From NCBI GenBank assembly GCA_022432975.1, contig CM039502.1, forward strand, positions 18,113,453 to 18,177,452: 64,000 nt of DNA, written 5' to 3'. Origin of the DNA: Begonia masoniana. Taxonomy: Eukaryota > Streptophyta > Magnoliopsida > Cucurbitales > Begoniaceae. Made by a program: the position numbers and the translations under genes. Below are positions 33,897 to 45,600 of this stretch, piece by piece. Each line of letters begins with the position of its first letter. Positions within the stretch are counted from its first letter, which is position 1. Under the pieces are notes generated by a model. That model did no database searches. It saw only the letters and a list, made by a program, of their open reading frames with translations, and was not told where the DNA came from.

Positions 33897-34905
33897 GAAT
33901 TATTCCGTTCGAATGAAAGGATATTTGATCTGGGTTTGTAGCTTTTGTCCAGAAAATTAACAATTGTGCAAATAATTGCAGAAAAGCATAGAAAAGAGAG
34001 TTTTTGGTGGAAAGAAAAGAAAGATGCTTTTGTACAAATTAGGCATTATTTAATCTGATGAAAAAGCTGCAAAAAAAGGCAGGAAAGATAATGACTTTGT
34101 TTACTTTATGTTTATAGATCTACATACCAGCTATCCTTCTCGGTCGGTGCCGGTCCAAATCAAGCTTTACCATAACGAAAACTATGCTCTTACATCCAGT
34201 TCTTAATAATGGACCTTAATTTTGATTATTATTATTATTATGAGTAAATTTTCAAGACAACTAAAACTTGCAAAAAGCAACTGTTTGAAGCGACCAACAA
34301 ATGCATGTTTTTTTGTTGCATTTTTCTGGAAAGGACGAAAAAAGTTCATTCGATCTTTACAGCTCAACAAACCTGTATACTTTGTCAATCAAATAATAGC
34401 CATTTTATGGGTTTCTAAGACGCAGGTGAGCTCCTACGTGGCATGATTCTTGTGATCTATCTCTTGGTACTGTCGGCCGACATGACTAAGAAGAAGCTCT
34501 CTAGCTAGTGGCTATGTTTGGCTATCTTTGGACGACTGTGATAGGTTAGGGTGTTTGCGTCGCGAGGTTGAAGATAAGGTCCATGCCCGGGACCACGACC
34601 CGTTCGCTTTTAGTTGGGTCGGCCCAATGGACTTTGGATTGATTGATCAATCTGAGAGAATCCAACGGCTGATGTTAGATTAAAAAAGAAAAAGAAAAAG
34701 CGTGGCATTAGGAGATTGCTTCCCAGTTAAGTACTTGAATGGGCAGTTTCGTAATTTTCAATGATGTCTAGTCACTTTGCTGCTCGTATAAACACGTGCG
34801 CTGCTCTACCTTTCTTTCTCCCCCTTCTTCTTCTTCTTCTTCGTCTTCAGCTCTCTGCGTCAGCTGTTTCTTCTGCTCTTCTCTTTCAATCAGCTGGAGC
34901 AGAAA
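33897..34905. other. Intergenic region and bZIP gene leader
   Basis: No gene is recognised. Near 34835 a (CTT)n tract precedes the bZIP start codon, consistent with a pyrimidine-rich leader. An (ATT)n stretch is at about 34226. Frames on either strand here (34203-34446) are low-complexity. Confidence 0.5.
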
Positions 34906-37900
34906 ATGGTGAACGAAGTCGCTGTGCTATGTGAAAATGAATCGCGGATGTTCTCCCGAGGTGAAATCAAACGAAGCTCTTCGGAATCCGATTTCGATAT
35001 CGAAGAGTTTCTGAGCAAAGCGATCGTCGGTCCGGAGGAAAACGATACTAACAAAGCCAACAACGTCGTCGGTAGTGGCGCCTCTGAGTTTTGTGGCCCG
35101 ACGGACGAGCGTTTCCAGGAATCCGATGTCTTTTTCGGTGACGATTGCTCTGCTGCTCCCTTAAAAAATCGGGTCCGTTTCTCTAATGAACTTTCCAACT
35201 TCTATGTAATAATCCGCTCTATAATCTCAGTGTTTTAATCAGAACTTTGATGCAATGAAGCTTGGGGAATCGTCTATGACGTAAGAATAGTGCTGTTCCT
35301 TATGTCATATTTCCAACTACTGAATTATAATATTCGATAAACAACATGTCCAATTCAGTGGGCGGCGGCTAAGATGAGAAAACTAATTTATTATGCGGGA
35401 CCCTCGTATTGAAAGTTCATGTCACTTATAACTAGTTTAGACTTGTCAATGGTGGGTTGATTATGGCAGGATCAACGTCTTTTTCCCTCATTTTCTTCTC
35501 TGTTGCTAAAGCTACTTTATCCTTTTTTTTAAAGCATGGCCTTTGAATAGTCAGTCCGTATATCCTTCATTGTTTTCAGAAACAGACAGAGAACGTGGCT
35601 GTCAAACACTGATCTTATTAGTTTATATATGTTAAGTTGTATAGTGATCGCCTGATCAAACATGTTGTGTCAGATTGTTTAAACAATGGCTAATACTGAC
35701 TCCATCCAATAAGAAATTGGAATTGATTGCTACTTTGAATTGAAAGTTTGAGAGTATAATACTTAAATACTATTCTCTTTGATCGTTATAATATAATATA
35801 GGTGTATTTGCATTAATAATTTTTTTTTTTCTTTGGCTGAATTAATGATTTCCATTACATATCCTTCACAATTTTGAAATTAGCATCCATTCACTGAAGA
35901 AATATAAGTCACTAATCACTACTCAACCTCATAAATGCATCGTTCGACTTTATAGCAGTGAATCTGATGCAGTAACGCCTTGAACTTGTTGAAATTAGTT
36001 AAGGGATGGCACACCAAAATGACCTAATAAGTGTATGGTAATTCCTTATAAACCATACAAAGAATGACGTTTAGTTGTCTGGGTAAGGATTGAAATTAAT
36101 TAGTACTTGGATATTGTCTTATGATTTTTGCAGGAGACAAAGACTGTTCTTTTGAGATGTGGAAGATTGTCAGAACCTCTCTGGTCTCAAAATCTTACTC
36201 CCAAGCATTCCAGCATCTCAGGAACAATAGATTCCCAGTCATCAGTATGTGGTATGATCTGATAAAACCAGCATATTCTCTCTTTCCTGTATTTACAGTT
36301 GCATGCCGTAGTGCATGTGTATGGTGCGATTGTAGATCTTTGTGCTTTTTTGGCATGTTAATAGATTCATCGAGCCTATCTTTTAAGAAGAGTTCCTCAT
36401 ATGTATGATATTGTATATCTGCTTCTAGGCATTAAAGTTTTCTTATATTTATTGTTTTAATGGTTTTGAAAATTGGTTCAGTCGGTAGTCCAGCATCTGC
36501 TAATCAACCGACAGGTCAAAGCAATCAAGGAGCTAACAGCAGATCCTCACATGAACAGTCTGATGATGAAGATGTCGAGATAGAACTCGGTCCGTGTGAG
36601 CAAAGTGGCGACCCTGTTAATTTGAAACGCATAAGGAGGTATAATGATGATGGCCAACTAGTTTAGAGATACTTAATGGATCTCAATCCGGCTTAATCAG
36701 TTACTGTGTTGGCCATGGCTTCAGGAAGATTTCTAATAGGAAATCCGCAAGGCGATCAAGACAAAGAAAACAAGCCCATTTGACAGAACTTGAATGTCAG
36801 GTAATGTAAACTTTTGGATTATTTCTAATCCAGCTAGTTGATGAGAAAGCAATAATATGTTGGATTCCATTTTGTTTTTTTAAATAAGTAACTGTGTGTC
36901 AGAGAAGAGAGGGGGAAGAATGCTTCTCGAAAAATGCGACAGGAAACACCTACTTTACACTCCAATTATAGAGAACAAACTAAATGATAATTTCTAAGAA
37001 AAAGAAAATTACAAGCTTATTTAGTCAAAATTATCCAAGCACATATCTCAAGATTAACTTTCAATTTTTTAACCTCTCATTTATAATAAAAACCTCAATG
37101 AGGAGCTTTAAATGTCAGGTTGCACCCCGGCAATCTGATTGAAGAATGAGAAAAAGTAAATTCAAATGCCTCCATTAAACTTTCTATGAATCTTAATGAA
37201 TGTTTGATTAGATCTGGAAACTGTTCTGAAGAATTCGTCATGATATATCTGTTCCATGCATAATAATATAATGAAATATCAAGGAAATATGATTCAATAT
37301 TTTAGATAAGTGCTCTCGCTCCACTCTTGGGTTTTATTTTTCCATCACGAGTCTCACATTTTGTTGATAAATGATTTGCAAATCTGAATTTATAGGCTTG
37401 TTTTTTCTCAGGTCGTGAATCTACAAGAAGAAAATGCATCTCTATTTAAGCATCTTACAGATGCTAGTCAGCAGTATCGTGATGCCAACACTAATAATCG
37501 AGTGTTGAAATCAGGCGTGGAGGCTTTAAGAGCAAAGGTATGAAGTTAAGAAATGACACATCAGGTTTTCCATGAGATGACACTCTATTTTAATGAAAAA
37601 TAACAAATTTTCCAATGAAGAATGCAGTCAAATGTCAATTCAGAAATGTTACCCTTTTACAGCAGCACTTTCCATTGCATGCATTCAAGTGTTATTACGA
37701 CATAATGGCTTTGTAATTCGAAAGCCTTTTGAAATATCTTCAGCTTGAGTTCATAAATTAGCAAAGAGTTCATGAAAGACACAGCTGAAATTTTGATTTC
37801 AGGTGAAGTTAGCCGAAGATATGATTGCTAGAGGCTCTTTAACCCACAGCCTGAATCAACTTTTCCAGAATCATTCAAGTAAAACAACAGAGCCGTTGAA

Positions 37901-38096
37901 CGCAGTACGAACAACGTCGAATGTGTCGCCAACGATCAACGTGCATGAAGACGGGGTGTCATACGCAGGAATGATGACCTCTGGGCATAGATTGGGAGGG
38001 CCGGAGATGAGTAATGTGATTGAGAATTTGAAGAGTTCGATAGGAAGTGATGATTTGTCCGAATTTTGGGCACGAGAGAATTGGATGGCAATGTAA
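34906..38096 (+). CDS. BZIP9: Group C bZIP transcription factor, bZIP9-like
   Basis: Six exons: 34906-35205, 36134-36251, 36482-36638, 36725-36800, 37412-37537 and 37803-38096, giving 356 residues with all phases consistent. The N-terminus has '[19 protein letters not shown]'. The middle has '[18 protein letters not shown]' and the acidic '[18 protein letters not shown]' that precedes the basic region in BZO2H factors. The basic region reads [13 protein letters not shown], keeping N-x7-R but with Lys where the family has Glu, and Gln for Arg. A long leucine zipper and '[21 protein letters not shown]' follow. Group C factors bind ACGT-core elements as heterodimers with S1 bZIPs and regulate amino-acid and sugar-starvation metabolism in the nucleus. 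The exon-1 donor (TCTAT|GTAATA) is the least certain junction. Confidence 0.9.
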
Positions 38097-38321
38097 TTTA
38101 TGTATGATTGTGTTTCATGTCTTAGGAATATGTCGTGTTGGACTCTTTGAAGTTTATTGGGTTGTATGATTTCCAATTTAATTTCTCCTCCTCCCTTTTC
38201 TAAATTTTTCCAATACAGTACATCCTTTATCATCTCTGGATCCCTCCTGTCTCCAGGCGAAACAATAAAAACTATTTGAAATTAAGAAAGATTAGTAAAG
38301 GGTACATGATATTGCCAACAA

Positions 38322-38393
38322 ATCAGAGTGGCGCAGCGGAAGCGTGGTGGGCCCATAACCCACAGGTCCCAGGATCGAAACCTGGCTCTGATA
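38322..38393 (+). tRNA. Initiator tRNA-Met (CAT)
   Basis: This is a 72-nt cloverleaf. Acceptor ATCAGAG pairs with CTCTGAT, the discriminator is A, and the anticodon CAT is at 38354-38356 with the three G-C pairs (GGG/CCC) diagnostic of initiator tRNA. The T-loop GATCGAAAC replaces TTCGA-type elongator sequence. Internal A and B boxes are intact (TGGCGCAGCGG, GGATCGAAACC) and a T-run for Pol III termination begins near 38416. No intron. Confidence 0.97.
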
Positions 38394-39589
38394 TAAGAGC
38401 GGCTTCCATCCATGTTTTTCATTTTTTTTTTCTCGATTCTTCAGAGAAATTTCTATCGTTTAATTTATTGTAATACGACGTCCAAGTAACTGTGGTTTAT
38501 GGATTAGGTTATGAAAATCTCACGCAGGAAATAGAAACAAGCATCATCTTCAGTTCAGACTGTAAAACTCAACTTCGCTATACACATGACGTCCACAACT
38601 TCTCCTTCTTTCCATTCCCATATACCCACCGACTCTCCAAACCCATTATCAGTATCCACGTAGATTTGGATGGTTTTGCAGTAACGTTGTTTCTTTGCAC
38701 CCAGATATTGCAGAAAGTTGGAGCCAGACATGGCTAGTAATTTTCGATACTTTGGCGCAAATAAAATTTAGAGTAAAATCAAATGAAACACTAAATAATT
38801 TTTCGAACGTCAAGTTACGCTCAGTCATGGCTGGTGTAGTTGCAGATGTTGAAGGACTTGAGCCTCTGCAACAGAGAGGGGGATCTGCAAGTTGCGGCCG
38901 CTCTGTTATGGGTAAAGAAAGGAAACCAAGAAAAACAAGTGAGGAAGATTATTGTATTTCGGCCGTCTCACGGCTATCGTTTACAGAGCAAAACAAGATA
39001 TAAGAAAAAAAAAAACAAAGTTCAGTCATATTTTCCACACTCTCTTCAGTCTGCTATTCCCCCTTTTATACCCTTCTCTCCTCCAACCGTCTTCCACGTC
39101 AGCCACAGGAGTGATGTCCATCCAGTCTTCACGTGTCCTCTCGCTCCTCTTGCGACGTCTTCCCCAGCTCGAATAGCGTGGGTCGCAACTCGTTCTTGTT
39201 CGTAGATCTGCTTAGAAACAAATGGGTTTCCCCGGAGTCCTCTCGATAGAGGAGTAACAATTAATGGATTGGAGTCTGTGAAGAAGAGAGGGAGATCTAA
39301 CGAAAAATGAGTGCGGTTCAGATTCATGACGTTGTTGATGGTGTTTTCGAGTAGCGAAGTTCAAGAACAGAAAGAGAACTTTAGGTGTGAACCAGCTGAT
39401 GACAGATGCCCACATTGAAGGTACAAAGGATACATAATCTTCAAACATGGCGGCTCTGAAGCAGGAAAGAAAGAAGATGGAAAAGAGAGAACCAAGGATT
39501 AAGGAAGATGGAGGAGAAGAAGAAAATGTGGATAGCAGGGAAGAAGTTCACGAAAATGGCGGACCAATTATGAGAACCAAACTGAAAAG
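38394..39589. other. Intergenic region, no gene recognised
   Basis: Several overlapping short frames (38492-39448, both strands) show no family motif and disagree with each other. A GC-richer stretch (38850-39250) could be an old repeat, but no termini were found. Confidence 0.4.
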
Positions 39590-39661
39590 GGAAAAATGAA
39601 CAATAGACGTTAATGTTTAGGAAATAGGCAAAACAAATAAGGAAACAATTTTAGTTGTAGG

Positions 39662-40498
39662 TAGGGGTGGGCAGAACCGACCCGGAACCACAAAATCGGA
39701 TCGGACCGACGGTCTGGTCCTGCCTGCCATGGAACCGATCCCGGTTCTATAGATTGGAGAACCGGGAACCGCGGTCCGGTTCCCTGTGCCGGGACCGGGA
39801 ATTCCCACGGGAGAACCGACCATCCACACGAAGAAGGGACTGTGCTTAAATCGCCATTAATGTTCAGAGCCAACCATCCAGACGAAGAAGGGTCGAAAGG
39901 GGTAGATGAAAATGGAGGAAATCGCCATTAATGTCTAAAGCCAACCATCCAGACGAAGAAGGGTCGAAAGGGGTAGTTGAAAATGGAGGAGTCTGATTAA
40001 GAAGTTCAGATCCATCAGTCGCTTCCAACCAGCAACTTGCTCACGACTGTTCATCCATGTAATCAAGATCCATCCCTGAATGAGGAGCACCCAGCATCGC
40101 AGCCAGTGATAAGATTTCATTTCCATTGTCCATATAATCCAAACCTTAATTTCAGATATTTTCCCACTCTACTGTACAATTTTCAGAGTGAATCTACAAT
40201 CGAAGATTGAAGAAGAACAAGTCCGCGACACCTCTATTCTTCGCTATTACCTGATAAATTTTTTTTCTGTTAGCTAGAAGAAGCAGCCGCTGAAATTCGA
40301 TGAAAAAAAGCAATGAAAGAGACTTCGTCTTTCTCAAAATTTATTTATTTGTCGGTTTGTTTTATTTTTATTTAAATTAAAAAAAATCAAATACATGGGA
40401 GGGAACGGTACCGAACCGAAACCGGACCGAAAATTTGGTCCAGTTCCGGTTCGGTACCGGTTCCAAGCCAGAACCGGACCGGACCGTGCCCAGCCCTA
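39662..40498. mobile_element. hAT-type element with perfect 8-bp target duplication
   Basis: The ends are TAGGGGTGGGCA and TGCCCAGCCCTA (inverted, one mismatch), flanked by GTTGTAGG at 39654-39661 and 40499-40506. It is 837 bp and CGGTTC-rich near both ends. Internally a segment of about 60 bases (GCCAACCATCCAGACGAAGAAGG type) is present in tandem near 39870-39970. No transposase. It sits inside the left arm of the long-TIR transposon. Confidence 0.92.
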
Positions 40499-41956
40499 GT
40501 TGTAGGTTTAAAAAAAAACGGAAACATGTTTGAAAAATAGGCTAAAAAAAAGGAAAATAGTTGGTTTTTTGTTTTAGGCACTGCGAGAGACCGGCTGGTT
40601 CGCAAAGGAGAAGCCGGCCGGTCTGATCGGACCAGCCGGCGTCTCCTTTGTTTTTTAATAAAAACAAAGTGAGAGGCCAGCTGGTCCGACGACAAGCCGG
40701 CCTCTCGGATTTTTTTAATAAAAAAAAACGGGAGAGGCCGGCCAGCCACTCCCCCTATTAAAAAAAATCTCCTTCCTCCAATTCAAATTCACACCTTCAA
40801 ACATCTCTCTAATATTCTCTCTTGAATATTTTTCTATTCCGGTGATATTTTTCTTCGTTCCGAACGAATGGTAAAATTTTTTGTTTTAATTATATATTTT
40901 AATTTTTCGATATTTTTTTTTGAATGAAAGGTATAAATGTATTTTTTATTTTATTTACGATATTTCTAAAAATTTTTATTTTAAAGTAACGTCGAATTAT
41001 ATCGTTTACCCACATATAATCCTATGCTTAATATTTGGGCACTTATCGGTCTGCTTTCTACCTCCTTGTCATTCGAGCCGATCGGTGTTCGAAGTCGTCG
41101 TCCAGAGTTCTAGAGGTTGCATACAAATGTATTTCTTCATTTTCATCTAGTTGGTCAAATGCTTGTATCTCACCATATGCATGTGCAGCATCCGTCATCG
41201 AGTCGTTATCAGCATCAGAATGTGCTAACTCATTTAAATCAACTGATCTACTTGAATCTGAATCCATCGTCGTCGCTAATGTTTAGAAATATCACGAGAG
41301 CAATAAAACATTGTACTGAAACAAACGACGATAAAATATGCTAAAACATGTATTATTAATATTAAAAAATAATATTAATATGATGATAAAATATGTTAAA
41401 TAAATATAAATATTAAAAAATTCTATGGCAATATATATTCTGATACCACTTGTCGGAAAATGATCAAACGGTGAGAAGGATAATTACGTGGAGAGTACTG
41501 ATCAGTATAATTCCCAGGAAAGATTGTACTGGATAATCTCCTTAGACGGAATTACTTTTTCAAGTAAGTTCCTAGGAAAGGCTGGATGAGTTACAAACAG
41601 ACCCACTTAATTCTAGTCTCATTAGACAGAACTTACTTACACAGCACAATTACACAATTACGAAAATAAATTACCTGAAAAAAAAAAGTTAAATAGTTGA
41701 CATATTTATAAGTAATCAATAACCAAAAATTAAAATTTAGAAATATCGTAAATAAAATAAAATAAAAAATATATTTATACCTTTCGTTCAGAACGAAGAA
41801 AAATATTGAAAAATTAAAATATATAATTAAAACAAAATTTTTTACCATTTATTTGGAATGAGGAAAAATATCACCGGAGTATGAAAATATTTGAGAGAGA
41901 ATTGTTTGGAGGTGTGAATTTGAATTTGGGGGGAGGGGGATTTTTATAGGGGGAGT

Positions 41957-42113
41957 GGCTGGCCGGTCCAATCCGACCAGCCGGCCTCTCCCGTTTTTTT
42001 TTTTTATTAAAAAAATTTGAGAGGCCAGCTGGTCCGATCAGACCGGCTGGCCTCTCCTTTGTTTTTTTAAAAAAACTAGAGGCTGGCCGGTCCGATAGGA
42101 CCAGCGGGCCTCT
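41957..42113. repeat. Three GC-rich hairpin modules in the right arm
   Basis: Modules at about 41957-41987, 42019-42056 and 42078-42113 each read roughly GAGGCCGGCTGGTCCGAT and then its inverse, separated by T/A-runs. Matching modules lie in the left arm at about 40585-40646, 40671-40706 and a partial one near 40733. Confidence 0.85.
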
Positions 42114-42257
42114 CGCTGTGCCTAAAACAAAAAATCGACCATTTTTCTTTTTTTGCCTATTTTTCAAACATGTTTTTTTTTTTTTGCTTATAACCAAAGT
42201 TTTTTTTTTTTTTTTTGCCTATTTCTTAAACATTAATGTCTATTGTGCATTTTTCCC

Positions 42258-42653
42258 AAATGAAACACACACTACAACGAAGTGTGGAGTTTTTAATGTT
42301 TATTTATTTTGCTTGCATAGTTTTTCCTTCCAATTGACAAAAAAAAAAAATTATTAAGCATTTTATTGATTACCCCGATTCGATCTGGTGTATTTTTCAT
42401 AATTAAAAGTTTTAATGGTTAATTTTTAATTTAAAAAATATTTTAAATTAAACTCATACTTTAAAATTCAAATTGATTTTAACTCTAAAAAAAAAATGAC
42501 CTTTGGATTATTTTATCAATATTTGATACAAAACATGAACTAAAACAATACGTAAAGTTTTGCTTTCAAATTTTCTATATTGAGATGTCTGAATCTTCGT
42601 GTCTAAAAAATTGTAACATATTTCCTTGTAGAGGAGTGAGATCACGTGTATAA
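42258..42653. other. 3' flank of the ABC1K gene, AT-rich
   Basis: No gene is recognised. It would contain the ABC1K 3' untranslated region (minus strand). Confidence 0.4.
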
Positions 42654-45600
42654 TCAGTTGATTAAAGGTTTCTCCAAAATCGACTGTTCCTCAGCACCAA
42701 TTCTGTTGAGGTCATCTGCAATCGGGATGCCCAATTCTGAACAAACTAAATTGACAATGGCGCTAGTGACACCCCCAAATGACATCTTGTTGAGGGTCAC
42801 GGCCATCGCAAACCTATTTTTCGGATCGCAAAAACCAGTCGATCCCCCCATGCCGGAGTGACCAAAGCCGAAGAGAGTACCCTTTGAACTCAACCTCTTA
42901 AACCCAAGTCCAAACTTGCCATTTGGAAATGCCAAATTCTCGTATTGGCCGACTCCCATGAATGCGTCCTGAATTTCAGGATTCATAAAGATCTTCTCTC
43001 GGGGACCTTTTACCCTCGCTGCAATGTCTACTGTGCGCGAATTGTCTCTGCTAATGCTATTGCTTAAGCTATCATCACTGTCAACTCCACTGTATGTAGC
43101 ACAGCCAGTGTTCCTCCCACGATCATTTTCTCTACAGTTATCACCAGCAAATTGTTTTTCTTCTTGATCTTCCCCTTTGATTTTCAAATACGCGACCATG
43201 TCTTTGATTCTAGAGGTGGTCTTTCTTTTGGAGGGAGGATTGTGGGAAGGAAATTTTGGGATGTGGGTGTGGCTGCCAAGTGGTGGCGGGAACAGGGATA
43301 CCGAGGAATGGGGAGGCGGTATGACGCCTCCATCGGCCAACGCAGCGTAATAGCGGGCTAATGCACGGGCTGAGCAATGTCCATTAGCAGACGGTATGAT
43401 GGCCCGGCGAATGTTGAGCATGTTAAATAGAGCAGGTAAAGAGGCAGCAATCTGGGCTATGTTTTCTGGCTGGAAAGAAGAAGGCAATTCTGGACGACTT
43501 CCCATAGCATGAGAGTTTGGCAAGATCATCTGTGTCTAGTGTGAGTGATGCAAGCCGAGATTCAACTCCTGGAACAATGAAACAGTATAGACTTGATAAT
43601 CAAACTGAAAAAAAAAAGAAAGGAACGTTTAGTAAAGTTTCAAAGGTAAGTGCTTGCCCGGAGGAATTCCTATGTATAGCTCGCCTTCTATTTGGAGAGG
43701 AAGAACCAATGCTTCCTCAAGTATCTCCTGAAATTTCTTTCCTGAAGCATTCTGTTTTATCGAAATAGATCAAAAGAATAGAAACAAATTATTTGCCTAA
43801 TGGAGAATTGTACCACAAACCATAACATGAATGGCTTTCCATGTGCAAACTTCCGGAAAAAAATTCACAATCCAAAAACTAAAAGATTTGATGAGTCGTC
43901 AGCATTTGAGAAAACAAGCAAGTCCCTTTCAGATCCTTCCCCAAGACAAAATAACCATTTTTTAAACATTGAAACAATCAATTCATTTCAAGGACAAAGA
44001 TAATGAGATACTAGAACAATAAAAACAGTCATTATGTATTATAAGATAACTGTTGGGTAGTGATAAGGAAAGGTCAAAGAGAGCTCGAAGTTTCATACTT
44101 GTGCTCCAATTCTGAGGGAATCGAAATACATTCATTTTTTCAAAAAAAAAATTGTTCACCGTCATGGTTATCAGTCTTCATGTTGTCCAGGCAGAGGGAG
44201 GGTATTCAAGGTCATAATAGAACTCCAAATACATATCGAATTAAATCATAAGCTAGCAATTTTACCTCAATAATCCCACCACATAGCCAACCATAAGTCA
44301 TGTAATGATATAGCTGCTCCTGGCCAGGTTCAGTCTCAGGCTCAGATTTAGCAATGCGATTCAAGCATTCATTCCAGTCGGAGAAAAGTAATGGGTTTTC
44401 ATTACCGATATTTTTCATTGCATTGTGCAGACCAGATGTATGGTTAAGCACATGATGAACCTAGAAGAGCAAAATAAATGAAAGATGATATTACACATGA
44501 TACAGAAAAGATCACAGCTATAAATGTTGTAATCTATTAATGGTTTATATTCAGCCGTACCTTTATGTGATCTTTTCCATTTGACCCAAATTCCGGCCAA
44601 ACGTCCACTACATTTTCCTCAAGCTTCAGCTTTCTTGAAGATGCAGATAGAGACATTGGAGAACAGCAAATAATTAAAGAAATGCATAAAAACTTAAGGT
44701 ACTAAAAAAGTGCAGAACATAAGTACTCAAGTTAGTTATAGCAATATATCTTAACTCATGGTCAGTATGCGATGATACTCGATCCAATATCCACCCTCGC
44801 CTCATCATCCACAATACCCCTCCCAACCAAACAAAAAATTCTAGTATTGTATGAAACAAAAGTTTCTGTAGGCACTGTTGCTAAGTGGGTCTTTAGTTAA
44901 AAATTTTTTAAGATTTATCTTTTCAGTTTAGTTCTCTAAATTAAGAGTATTTTTTTTTTTTCTTGAGAATGATTCTTCTCTTTTTCCTTTGTATCTTCTT
45001 TTTTTTCAATATAATTCGTTTCTCATATTAAAAAAAAAAAAGAAATAAAAATTTCTATGGCAAGTACCAGCAACCAGACTTTCAAACACAACCTGCTGTT
45101 GCAGCTGCGCCAATAATGTGGATGAATAAAGATCCACCGTCTATTTGATTACGAGTTAACTATGATTGAGGGCAGATAATAAATATCTCTCTTTTTTTTA
45201 CACATGCAGAAGCCAATCGATGTTAGCAGCTCTTTTTTTGGACATAACAGAGATACTACATCATCGATTTAAATTTCTTTCACACATTATTGCAACATGA
45301 TTGCAAAAAGTAAGCCAGCAATACCAGCAAGATACGAATCCTAACACAATCCGACATGCCACCTTAAATTTCTCTACCGATAGATTCTATTCGTCTCCAG
45401 AATAAGAAAGCAAGCAAACCATCCGTGTAACATCATAAAGATCAAGCCACCAAATCGGTGGGACATAAAAAAACACAAGGAGTAAAATATTTTTATAACA
45501 AAAAAATAGCTCTATACTTTGCTGGTGCTTACCCCTTGTCAACCAGCCAATGCACCATTCCGGCTGTTATACCCTTTGTACAAGAAAAGATTGAAAAAAG

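Larger units (their letters stand above)
39590..42257. mobile_element. Long-TIR DNA transposon (MULE-like) with nested hAT element
   Basis: Left GGGAAAAATGAACAATAGAC and right ...GTCTATTGTGCATTTTTCCC are inverted ends. The inverted similarity continues for roughly 550 bases: about 39590-40985 on the left, after skipping the nested element, against 41715-42257. Candidate 9-bp flanks AACTGAAAA (39581) and AAATGAAAC (42258) match at 7 of 9 positions, consistent with Mutator-type insertion. Each arm carries GC-rich hairpin modules. The centre has one weak minus-strand frame of 69 residues (41058-41267, acidic, ending 'HRSARMTRR') that may be a transposase fragment, but no catalytic domain is present. 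Confidence 0.75.

Noticed and set aside
39610..40749. Gly/Pro/Arg-rich frames around the hAT element
   Set aside because: They are compositional artefacts of CGGTTC-rich transposon ends and hairpin modules.
41436..41470. Possible copia primer site (inverse of TGGTATCAGAAT..) next to TGTCGGAAAATG
   Set aside because: It resembles an LTR/primer junction but no LTR partner or coding sequence was found; it is too short to call.
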